In this document: positions 1-10,242 of the stretch, in pieces
Layout of the letters: every line of letters begins with the position of its first letter
Position numbering within the stretch: position 1 is the first letter of the stretch
From: Triticum aestivum
Lineage: Eukaryota; Streptophyta; Magnoliopsida; Poales; Poaceae
Assembly: GCF_018294505.1 (NCBI RefSeq)
Contig: NC_057800.1
Coordinates: 473,089,126 to 473,153,125 of the forward strand
Length of the DNA: 64,000 nucleotides
Direction of reading: 5' to 3'
The notes under the pieces: generated by a model
Seen by the model: only the letters and a program-made list of their open reading frames with translations
What the model was told of the DNA's origin: nothing
Databases searched by the model: none
Translations under genes and position numbers: made by a program

Positions 1-154
1 TGTTTGTGCCAAGTAGAACCTTGGGGAAGACTTGAGGGAAGTTTTTCCAATCTTGCTGTAAAAAACAGAAACTTTAGCGCTCACGAGATTTGCTGCCATT
101 TTTTACTGGAGAGTGCGATAAGGTTGATTCTTTTTGAAGATAATTAATAGAAAA
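1..154 (+). mobile_element. W1 internal domain, left fragment
   Basis: This is the non-coding interior of a gypsy-like element that enters from outside the window. The same sequence occurs in reverse at about 58900-59040 inside W3, which shows family membership and orientation. It is cut at 154 by element T and resumes at 14279. No ORF is visible here. Confidence 0.85.
150..154. repeat. Target-site duplication of T, left (GAAAA)
   Basis: GAAAA directly precedes the TGTCACACCC start of the T LTR. The identical GAAAA follows the other LTR at 14274-14278. Confidence 0.93.
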
Positions 155-3100
155 TGTCACACCCTAGCTAGTTTATGCATTAGAGTGTTGCATCATATTT
201 ATTCTTTCATCAGAAACCTGAAATGGGGATGACAGAACCCCCAGTCCCCTCTGAAACCAATTAGGGTTTACTAAAAACTTTTTCACTGAACCTGAAATGC
301 CCTTCTAAAATGCCCATCATTTTTGTCTTGGTTCAGAACCTCTGCCAAAAGTGATGCACATTTTCCTAGGCCATCTTAGGGTTTTTGAATTAAATCATAA
401 ATATTTGAATTTGGGCATTTAAAATTATATAAAATATTTAAATGCTCAAATATCTCCAAACTAAAATGTTTCATGTTGGAAATAATCCAACTATGGACCA
501 GGAGTAGTTTGGTGATTTTAGGAGTTGCCTAAGTATTTTTAATAAATCAACAAAGTTGCAGAAGTATTAAAAAACAGAAAACAGAAAGAAAATGGAAAAA
601 CTTACCTGACGCCAGCTCCCGGCCCACCTGCCGGCCCAGCCCAGCGCCGCTCCAGCGAGCTGCTTGCCGGCCAGGCAGGCAGGCAGGTGCCCGACGGCGA
701 CCGCAGCGCGCGCCACGCACCTGCTCGCCGCCTCGCCGCTCCCCTCGCCCGGTGACGTCGTGGATCGGCCTCCCTCTCTCCCCCGAACCCCCCAGACACC
801 CCCTCTCCTCTCCAGCTCCTCCCCCTCGCTCTCCCCTGCCATGACCGACGCCACCATCGTCGTGCCTTCGTCGTAGCCATGCTCCCCGCCGCCCGTGCGT
901 CCTCTCATCGTGTCCAGGAGCTCTACCGCTGTCCACTCCATCGAGCAAGCCGAGCCCCGAGCGCTCACAATGCCCGAGTCCACCGCAACGACCTCGCCCG
1001 AACCACCGTCGCCGGAGATCCCCTTCAACGTCGTCGTCGCTCCGGTCCATCCCCGGCCGCACCAAGGGCTTCGTCGCACTCACTGTGAGCTTAGCCATCT
1101 TCCCCCCCCCCCTTCTTTTCTTGCTCCCGAGCCATGTAGCGACCTCCCGGCGCTCAACCGCACCCACCGCCGTGGAGCTCGTCGCCGACGTACTCCCGGT
1201 CACCCTCCGGCCACTCCACGGTGTCCATCATGCTCACCGCGTCACGTAGCACCTAACTAGCTACTCCCCGCACCTCACCAATCCCCCTAGCGACAAGTTC
1301 GACTTTGGCCGAACTCCGGTGGCCGCCAAAGTCGTCGCCGGCGCCAACTCCGGCCACCCCGACCCCAACGGACTCCACCAAGAGCTGCGGCTCGACCTCA
1401 GCTCCTCTCCGGTGGCCTCCGCGGCTCGTTTGGTTGCCGGAACGGCAAAAACCACTTCCGCCGCCGCGTCGGGCTCGCCGGCGGCTAAACGCCGATGCAG
1501 CCGACCCGGGTTTGACCACGGGTGGGCCCTGGTTGACTCCCCTGAGTCAATGACAGGTGGGGCCCAGCCCTGTTAATTAAACAGGTTTAGTTTTAATTAA
1601 ACTTTAATTAATCTAATCACACTGACACGCGGGACCCACTGTCAGGTTTGACCGGACGTGTCCCGTTGACCTGCTGACGTCACACTGACGTCAGGCTGAC
1701 GCAATAATTGATTTTCTAGAATTAATCTAATATAGGAAATTCCAGAATATAGTTTAAACTTTAAAAATTCATAACTTTTATTCTGTAACTCCAAATCAGA
1801 CAAATTATATATGAAAAATGATCAGAAAAATCCAATCTATCCATCTGTACTATTTTCATGCATGATTAAACAAGTTAACCTGATGTTTAATACAGAACAA
1901 GGAAAAACACTTTAAAAGGCCATGTTTGAGTTTGAAATTTGAATCTTTGATTCAAATTGGTTCAAACCCTTCTGGTCTTAGTTGCATTAGCCCAACACAC
2001 TCATATTGCTATGTTTCATGCATGCATCATATTGTTGCACATTGTTTGGTGATGGTTGTGTATCGGTGTTCTTTGTGGCAGGTTCTTCCTCCGAGGAGTA
2101 CCGTGATTACCCTAACGAAGAACCGTATCAGTGCATCGAACCATCAGGCAAGCAACCAACCATTTGATCATATCGATACAATCCCATGTTCTCGCTCCTG
2201 CTCTCTTTTACTGCATTAAGACAACGCGTTTCAAACTGCTGTGTGCTACGGTAGTTGAACCCACTTCCTCTGCATGACCTGTCATTGCCACAGTAACTAG
2301 ATGAAACCCACTAGCATGTGTAGGAGTTGATTGAGCCATATGTATGTGTTGTTCCTACCTTGCTATGCCTGCTATGCTTAGAGTCGTGTCAGGTCTGGTT
2401 CATCTGGGTGATGGGCTAGAGTGAAATGATTATGTCGGTAATGAGAGTGGTGTGGTGAACACGATTTGGTAAATGTATCGATGAGAGGCCATGTAGGAGT
2501 ACATGGTGGGTTGTTTCATTGAAGCCGACCTTAAGCACTGAGATCTGTATGTGTGATTTAAGAATCAGCTACTACCATGCATTGGGCCCGAAACCAATGG
2601 ACCCTCTCGGCTTCTTATTCACCCTAGTTCTCCGTCCAGGAGTTGCAAGTAGTTTCTAGTGTTTGTAGCCTACTGGAGGCCATGGACAGCGCTGACCGTA
2701 GGGGTGGGCTGTGATGCGGTAGGTACGTGGCCGGGTGTACCGAATACCCGTTAGGTATCTCGGGAACCCTGTTCACGTCGTTCGGGGCCGTATGGGAAAC
2801 CTCGGCCGGACTCCCTACGGATGGAACCTGGATAGGCGATAAACCTGGATTGGAGGCTTAGGTGATTAGGTAGGTCGTGGCCGACACCCACGTTGGGCTT
2901 CCGCTTGAAGGTTGCCGAGTACATGTCGTGTAAACGACGGTAAGGGGTGAGAGGGTGTATGAAGAAGTACACCCCTGCAGGGTTGTCATGATCTATTCGA
3001 ATAGCCGCGTCCGCGGTAAAGGACTACTTGATTGCCTATACAGTTCATAGACAAGTAAATGGAAACTACTAAAATCCTCAAGATAAGTGTGAGTGCCGAG

Positions 3101-4207
3101 GATGGCTCTTCCGTAGGAAGACGGAGGTGGATCCTCGGTAGTGTATTGAATTGGTGAGTAGTGGACTCGTGTGCGCAAAACCATTTCAAGTTGGAGTCTC
3201 GTAGGTTAGCCTAGCCAAGAGTCAAAGCTGGCTTGCTGCAACAACTCCACCAACCCTTCTTGATAATATGCATGTATATAGGATCTGATGTAAGTCTTGC
3301 TGAGTACCTTTGTACTCATGTTGCTATAATTTACATTTTTTACAGAAGACGTTGCAACCCCTTCTGATGGGTTCTACGTAGACGTTGACATCAATGAGTA
3401 GGCTAAGGCCCAGGTGGTGATCCTGAGCTTGTGAAGGACCACGTAGTATAGCTAGGCTTTCCAAGCCTCTTTTGTTTTACTAGTTGTCTGTACCCAGACA
3501 AGTTACTTCCGCTGCTGGTTTGTATGACTGTATGACTTGAATGCTGGGTCGTGTGACCCGTACCTTTGTGTATGTTATGTATGGCTCTCTGAGCCTTAAA
3601 TAAAGTACTTGTGTCATAGAGTCATGTTGTGATGCCTTGTTGTATTTGCACATATCGAGCATATTGTGTGTATGATTGAAATGCTTGGTATGTGTGGGAT
3701 CTGACTATCTAGTTGTTTATCCTTAGTAGCCTCTCTTACCGGGAAATGTCTCCTAGTGTTACCACTGAGCCATGGTAGCTTGCTACTGCTCTAGAACACT
3801 TAGGCTGGCCGGCATGTGTCCTTCTTCGTTCCTGTGTCTGTCCCTTCGGGGAAATGTCACGCATTGAGTACCGGAGTCCTGTTAGCCCGCTACAGCCCGG
3901 TTTACCGGAGTCCTGCTAGCCCAGTGCTACAGCCCGGACCCACTTGCTGATGACCGACACGTTCGTTGCTGGGTCATGGATGCCTGTCCCTGTAAGTCTG
4001 TGCCACTTTGGGTTTACGACTAGCCATGTCAGCCCGGGCTCCTTATCATATGGGTACTAGCGACACTATCATATACGTGTGCCAAAAGGCGCAAACGGTC
4101 CCGGGCAAAGGTAAGGCGACACCCGTGGGAATACCGTGCGTGAGGCCGCAAAGTGATATGAGGTGTTACATGCTAGACCTATGTGGCATCGAGTCGGGGT
4201 CCTGACA
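155..4207 (+). repeat. T 5' LTR (4053 bp)
   Basis: The LTR starts TGTCACACCC and ends GGGTCCTGACA, with TG/CA ends. It has three zones: AT-rich to about 600, a very GC-rich island at about 611-1560, then a mixed zone to the end. An AATAAA-like signal sits near 3598. No convincing TATA box was found. Short ORFs on both strands of the GC-rich island are unlikely to be genes. Confidence 0.95.
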
Positions 4208-4211
4208 GCGT

Positions 4212-4228
4212 TGGCATCAGAGCCGGAC
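4212..4228 (+). promoter_or_regulatory. T primer binding site (initiator Met tRNA type)
   Basis: TGGCATCAGAGCCGGAC lies 4 nt after the 5' LTR. It differs by one base in its first 12 from the TGGTATCAGAGC complement of plant initiator Met tRNA. The rest of the leader, 4229-4649, shows no feature I can name. Confidence 0.8.
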
Positions 4229-4649
4229 TGCCTGTAGGTTCTCCAAGCCAAACTGGTCGATGTTGAGTCTAGAAATTCTTTAGTTATATGTAGGGGAATT
4301 GTTTGTGGGTTGGGACGTAAGGCTCTTTTTACTCCTTTGTCTTATGACATTCTGATCTGAGTCAGTCTATTCTTCCACCGGGGGTTAAGGAATTAGGATC
4401 TATTCTCTCTATCAGGATCACGTGTTACTAATCAGTAGTACCTTATAGATTTGATGGATACAAGTCTAGTTCAGTTCTACTACCACATTATGTTGTTAGG
4501 ATGGACTCAGAACTTTGATATGATGATGTTGAGTGTGTATGAAATCCTTTGTCAAATGTCTCAAAATCCTTCTTGAGCATTTACAGCTGTTATGCTGCCG
4601 AAATTTTGCTAGGAATTCTAATGCCTTTGCATTATGATTGTGCTTTCAG

Positions 4650-5423
4650 ATGGCCACTCGCAACCTCAATCAAGTGGTTCGCCTGACTCGATGCCTAGAT
4701 GTACCCGGTCATACCGCCATGTTGGTCAGGGTAATGACTGAGGCTGGATACCGTTGGTATCCTGAGTACACGGTCGAAGAGCAATTTCGAGACTTTAATC
4801 AAAGCCAGTATCTCTGCACTGTCAGGATATTTCCATCTTATCCTGGATCCACTGAGCCCCTTCACTGCTCCTATGGACTCGGGGTTACTATTGAGATGGC
4901 TGTGTAGGACGCCGCCTACTCTATGATGACCATCATGCGAGTCAGGTCTGGTCTATTTCGGGACTCTGATTTCCGGTATATGCCAGGATCACTTCCGGGA
5001 GCACAAGGGTATCTTCAGGCTATCTATGCTGACCCCACCCAGGAGGATTCACGGACTCGCACCACTGCTGAGATGCTCGAGGATAAGGACCGTGAAAATC
5101 GGGCCTTGAGGTTAGAGCTCTTCAATACCCGTGCTGACCATTGGGCCACATTGACTCGGTTTGCACAGGCGGTGCAAGCTGGATATTCGGATATGCGCGA
5201 TCTCTATCCTGTGAGATCTGCTCTGCCAGACGTGATGGGTTGGCGTGATGTAGGAGGCATCACCCCACCTCGCGGTCCCCGCAGGCCATCGTCTGTTGGT
5301 CCAAGACCTCATCCTAGCCCCTATGGTCCACAAGCTCCGTGAGATCGTCTGTTTCTGGATGATCATGTTGAGCTTCTAGGCTATGGAGGTGACTTCTACG
5401 AGGACTACTACGGATCGGTCTGA
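4650..5423 (+). pseudogene. T additional ORF upstream of gag, unknown function, two internal stops
   Basis: A sense-strand reading frame lies between the 5' LTR and gag. ATG 4650 directly follows a pyrimidine-rich stretch ending in CAG that resembles a splice acceptor. The frame stays open for about 257 codons except for TAG at 4905-4907 and TGA at 5340-5342; after each stop the same frame continues with protein-like composition to TGA 5421-5423. The N-terminal part has many aromatic residues. The middle has a charged segment that could form a helix or coiled coil (around EMLEDKDRENRALRLEL), and the end is rich in Pro and Arg. It is not gag, which is complete downstream. Extra ORFs of unknown role are known from several plant gypsy lineages. 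I do not recognise this one. The region 5424-5766 between it and gag is non-coding. Confidence 0.6.
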
Positions 5424-5766
5424 GTTAGTGGTAGTATCACTAGTTCGTGTTAGCTGTGTCGTCTATCGTCCTGCGTGACTCGTGGGATATGACCTAGTTT
5501 GTATCGCCTTCCGGAGGTGTAGAAAAATAATGTATAGGAGCTGGGAATGCCTCCGATGAGATGTAATCCTCTTTTCACCGTAATAGTACCTTGTTTGGTC
5601 TTGTACTAAACCCTGTATGGTGTGTATGACGATGGAATAAAGAAGCAATTTCTGTATCTACCATGTCATACGGATGATCATCTTGCATTCCGAGTTATTC
5701 CTTACATTCTGTATCCTATGTCGGAATTTTATCATTCTAACTAAATCATTGTCTTGTTTACCTAGG

Positions 5767-6318
5767 ATGGTCAACATGCGCACTAACCCTGCTCCTCAAG
5801 AGCAGGCCGAAGGTAGTGAAGTCAGGAATGCAAATCTGCCTCATCCTCCTTCCCTAGCCGAGGTTATGATGGAAGCCGAAAGAAACAAGCGGGAGACCAA
5901 CCGTTTGTTGGAGCGTATTGAACAGAACACAGCACACCATCAGAGGACTAACGTGGTGTCACTCAGTGATTTCATCAAGTTCCATCCACCCACGTTCCAC
6001 CACTCCGTCGAGCCTCTCGACGCTGATGACTGGCTTCGCAGTATCTCTCACAAGCTGCGTTCCGCGCTAGTAGCTGAGGCTGACAAGGTCACCTTTGCTG
6101 CATATCATCTTGAAGGCCCCGCTAGTCTATGGTGGGAGAATTATGGAGCTATGCGCCCAGCGGGCCATGTCACTACTTGGGCTGAATTCAGCGAGGCTTT
6201 CCGTGAACATCACATTCCGGAGGGTCTCATGGACCGTAAACGTGAGGAATTTTGCAGTTTCACTCAGGGCCGACTCTCTGTGGATGCTTACAGCAGGGAG
6301 TTCGGTAACCTCGCATGA
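5767..6318 (+). pseudogene. gag: T gag, N-terminal part (capsid region)
   Basis: Gag forms the particle that packages element RNA. The start chosen is ATG 5767 (MVNMRTNPAP), the last plausible one before conserved sequence; an upstream in-frame ATG at 5674 is possible. The Retrotrans_gag region runs from about 6030, with the landmark WLRSISHKLRS and the LWWENY segment, to the premature TGA at 6316-6318. The same frame continues past the stop through gag, protease, RT, RNase H and integrase to 10242, so gag-pol was one frame of about 1491 residues. The stop context fits a CGA to TGA change, the usual result of deamination of methylated CpG. Confidence 0.88.
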
Positions 6319-8298
6319 TATGCAACCGAGGAAGTTTCTACTGATGCCAAGAAGCAAGCAAGGTTCCGTAAGGGACTTAGTCCTGAGCTTCGCCGCGACC
6401 TCCGTCTGCATGAGTGCACATCTTTTCAGAAACTTGTTAACAAGGCCATCAGTGTTGAGACTGGTCAGACTGATTATGACGCAACACGCAAGCATGGCCG
6501 TGACATGGGTTCCTCATCCGGTGCTGGTCCTCAGAAGCGCCGCGTGTGGGTGCCCAACACTGCCCTGCCACCCAGGTTCACACTGAGGCCATCCTTCCAG
6601 GCGCCTCGCCCCATACAACAGTCTGCACCAGCCAAGCCCTATGGTGGTCCAACCAACAATGCTCCTCCACGTACCAGTTCCGTGACTTGTTTCAAGTGTG
6701 GGGAATCTGGCCACTATATGCGTGAGTGTCCCCAGACCAACCCCAACCAACCTGCTAAAGTTGTTAGCCGTGGCAAGCCGACAGGGAAAGTGTTCCACAT
6801 CAAGCCGGCCACCGCTACACGTGGCCATGTCAACTGTATCTCTGCCGAAGAAGCTCAAGAGGATCCCAACGTCGTTCTTGGTACGCTCCTTGTTAATTGC
6901 CACCCGGCATCTGTTCTTTTCGATACAGGAGCCTCTCATTCATTTATATCCGAGAACTATGCTCGTTTGCATAACACCGCATTCTGTGACATGCCATCCA
7001 CTATGGAAATTTCTACTCCCGGTTCTAGATGGCAAACCTCCAGGGTAAGTTATGGAAATGAAATCCAAGTCGACAGACTTGTTTTCCTTGCATCTTTGAT
7101 AGCTCTCAAATCTTCAGATATTAATATCATCTTGGGTATGGACTGGATGTCAGCTCATCATGCCAAAATTGATTGCTTCTCTAGGACTGTTCAACTCACC
7201 CATCCTTCGGGGAAGATAGTCAGTGTCTTGACCCGATTAGGCAAGCGACAATTATATTCTCTTAACGCCAGCCCTTTGCCAGACCTTGAGGACGTTCCGG
7301 TAGTCCGTGACTTCCCGGATGTCTTCCCAGAGGAATTGCCAGGTGTTCCACCTGACAAGGATGTTGAGTTCGTAATAGACCTCATTCCAGGAACCGTTCC
7401 GATTGCTAGAAGACCCTATAAGATGGCACCACTAGAACTAGCCGAGCTTAAGAAACAACTCGATGAGTCCTTGAAAAAGGGTTTCATCCGACCTAGTTCA
7501 TCTCCATGGGCTTGCCCCGTCCTATTCGTCAAGAAGAAGGATGGTACGGACCGGATGGTTGTAGATTATCGACCTGTTAATTTGGTCACAATCAAGAACA
7601 AATATCTGCTCCCCAGGATCAACGACCTGTATGATCAGCTCGCTGGATCCTCAGTCTTCTCCAAGATGGATTTGAGGTTGGGCTACCATCAAATCAAAAT
7701 CAGAAACGGGGACATCCCTAAAACGGCCTTTGTTACTCGTTATGGCCAATACGAGTACACCGTCATGTCCTTCGGTTTAACCAACGCTCCAGCCACCTTT
7801 TCTCGGTTAATGAACTCAATCTTCATGGAGTATTTGGATAAATTCGTCGTGGTTTACCTCGATGATATACTCATCTACTCCAAGAGCGAGGAAGAACATG
7901 CCGAACATCTAAGGCTAGTGTTGAAGAAACTTCGAGAGCATCGCCTTTATGCCAAATTTTCTAAATGTGAATTTTGGTTGTCAGAAGTGACCTATCTGGG
8001 TCATGTAATATCTGGTAAAGGTATTGCTGTTAACCCTGAGCGAGTTCAAGCCGTCCTTAATTGGACTCCACCTGAATCGGTTAAGCAAGTTCGGAGTTTT
8101 CTGGGCTTAGCGAGCTATTGTCGTCGCTTTGTCGAGAACTTCTCCAAAGTTGCTAAACCTCTAACCGAACTCCTCAAGAAAGATAAACAGTTCGAATGGA
8201 CTCCACAATGTGAGCACAGCTTTCAGGAACTGAAAAGACGCCTGACTTCTGCTCCCGTGCTGGTACCGCCAGACTTCTCTAAGGACTTTGTTATCTAA
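6319..8298 (+). pseudogene. pol: T gag C-terminus, nucleocapsid, protease and reverse transcriptase
   Basis: This is the same frame as the gag start. In order, it shows the end of gag; a CCHC zinc knuckle [14 protein letters not shown] at 6688-6729, which binds RNA; an aspartic protease with the active-site triplet DTG at 6922-6930 in [10 protein letters not shown]; and a reverse transcriptase with the catalytic YLDD box at 7855-7866 in [12 protein letters not shown], preceded by the usual [11 protein letters not shown] and [12 protein letters not shown] blocks. The segment ends at TAA 8296-8298, exactly at the RNase H entry, in the position before Cys-Asp-Ala. All catalytic residues I can identify are present, so the damage is limited to stops. 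Confidence 0.93.
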
Positions 8299-10053
8299 TG
8301 CGACGCCTCGCGACAAGGATTAGGTTGCATTCTCATGCAAGATCGACATGTAATTGCTTACGCTTCACGGCAATTGCACCCACATGAGGAGAATTATCCT
8401 ACTCATGATCTAGAGCTTGCCGCCGTAGTCTATGCACTTAAGACCTGGCGACATTACCTCCTCGGTAACCATTGCGAAATATTCACTGATCACCAAAGTC
8501 TGAAGTACATTTTCACCCAACCGGATTTGAATCTCAGGCAAAGACGTTGGGTTGAGTTGATCACAGATTTCGACTTAGGAATAACTTACGCCCCAGGGAA
8601 AGCCAACGTCATGGCTGATGCGCTAAGTCGTAAATCTTATTGTAACAACCTAATGTTACAACAAAGTCAACCGCTTCTCCATGAGGAATTTCGAAAGCTT
8701 AACCTTCACATTGTTCCTCAAGGTTTTCTTTCCACCTTGGTGGCGAAACCTACCCTTACGGACCAAATCATCAAAGCACAGAAGGTAGATCCGGGAATTT
8801 CCCGCATCAAGAGAAACATCAAGAAAGGAGTTGCGAATTGTTTCTCCATTAATGATCAAGGGGTCGTATACTTCGGGAATCGACTAGTGGTTCCCAAAGT
8901 GCGAAACCTGAGGCGATTGATCCTTAAGGAGGCTCATGAATCTCCTCTCACCATTCATCCCGGTAGTACTAAGATGTATCAGGACCTACGCCAGAGGTTC
9001 TGGTGGACTAGGATGAAGAGAGAAATTGCCCAGTATATTGCTAATTGCGACGTCTGCCGTCGTGTAAAAGCAGAGCATCAACGGCCTGCTGGCACCCTTC
9101 AACCCTTAGCTATTCCTGAATGGAAATGGGATAAAATTGGTATGGACTTCATTACCGGTTTTCCCAGGACCAAAAGAGGGAATAATGTTATCTTCGTCGT
9201 TGTTGATCGTCTTTCCAAAGTGGCCCATTTCTTACCTGTTCGCGAGAGTATAACCGCTAGTCAGCTGGCAGACTTATACATCTCCCGAATAGTGTCTCTC
9301 CATGGTGTTCCCTTGGAAATTAACTCGGATAGAGGAAGTCTTTTCACCTCTCGATTTTGGGAAAGTTTCCAAAACGCTATGGGAACCCGCCTTTCCTTTA
9401 GCACCGCTTTTCACCCTCAATCGAGTGGTCAAGTGGAACGCGTCAACCAGATTCTAGAAGACATGCTTCGGGCCTCTGTTATCTCATTCGGAATGGATTG
9501 GGAGAAGTGCCTTCCATTTGCCGAATTCGCTTACAACAACAGCTATCAATCTAGCTTGGGTAAAGCCCCTTTTGAAGTTCTCTATGGACGACGGTGTCGA
9601 ACACCCCTTAACTGGTCAGAAACCGGGGAAAGACAGTTCTTTGGCCTGGACATGATTCAGGAAGCAGAAGAACAAGTTCGCATCGTTCGTGAAAAGTTGA
9701 AAACAGCCCAATCTCGTCAAAAGAGTCAATATGACCAAAAACATAAGGCTATGACTTTCGAGGTTGACGAGAAGGCTTACCTTCGGGTTACCCCTCTGAA
9801 GGGAACCCATCGTTTCGGTATCAAAGGCAAATTGGCTCCTCGTTACATTGGACCTTTTCGCATTCTCGCTAAACGAGGAGAAGTTGCCTACCAGTTGGAA
9901 CTACCTCCGCACCTCTCCAGAGTCCACGATGTCTTCCACGTTTCTCAACTCAGGCGTTGCTTCTCGGATCCTATCCGTGGAGTGGACCACGAAACGCTTG
10001 ATCTCCAAGATAATCTTACATATCGAGAGTACCCCATTCATATCCTCGATTAG
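8299..10053 (+). pseudogene. pol: T RNase H and integrase
   Basis: RNase H begins directly after the TAA at 8296 with CDASRQGLG. Its acidic residues lie in CDAS, LELAAV, TDHQSL and ADALSR, so the active site looks complete. Integrase follows: an HHCC zinc-binding region ([10 protein letters not shown] ... CDVC), a first catalytic Asp in GMDFITGF, a second in SDRGSLFTS, and Glu in GQVERVNQ, giving the DDE triad. The GPY/F-type region near 9840 includes [10 protein letters not shown]. The segment ends at TAG 10051-10053, inside the chromodomain entry (YPIHILD then stop). RNase H degrades the RNA template; integrase inserts the cDNA. Confidence 0.93.
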
Positions 10054-10242
10054 GCCGAGCGTACCACTCGACGTCATAATATCAAGTTTCTCAAAGTACA
10101 ATGGTCGCACCATTCTGAGGATGAAGCAACTTGGGAAAGGGAGCATCGTCTTCGACTTGAGTATCCCGCCTTCTTTCCGGAGGAACCCAAATCTCGGGAC
10201 GAGATTCTTTTGAGTGGGGGTGAGTTGTCACACCCTAGCTAG
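10054..10242 (+). pseudogene. T chromodomain-like C-terminal tail of integrase
   Basis: In frame after the TAG at 10051, the sequence reads AERTTRRHNIKFLKVQW, then HHSEDEATWE and LEYPAFF. This matches the shape of the chromodomain-type tail of chromovirus integrases, which is thought to steer insertion into particular chromatin. The frame runs across the polypurine tract and stops at TAG 10240-10242, 15 nt inside the 3' LTR. The tail is separated from integrase by one nonsense codon only. Confidence 0.8.
10211..10225 (+). promoter_or_regulatory. T polypurine tract
   Basis: TGAGTGGGGGTGAGT lies directly before the 3' LTR start. This is the expected plus-strand DNA primer site. Confidence 0.88.

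Noticed and set aside
547..1203. Long minus-strand reading frame in the GC-rich part of the T LTR (also near 10618-11150)
   Set aside because: Arg/Gly-rich composition typical of open frames in GC-rich DNA, different lengths in the two LTRs, overlapping frames on both strands, no domain.
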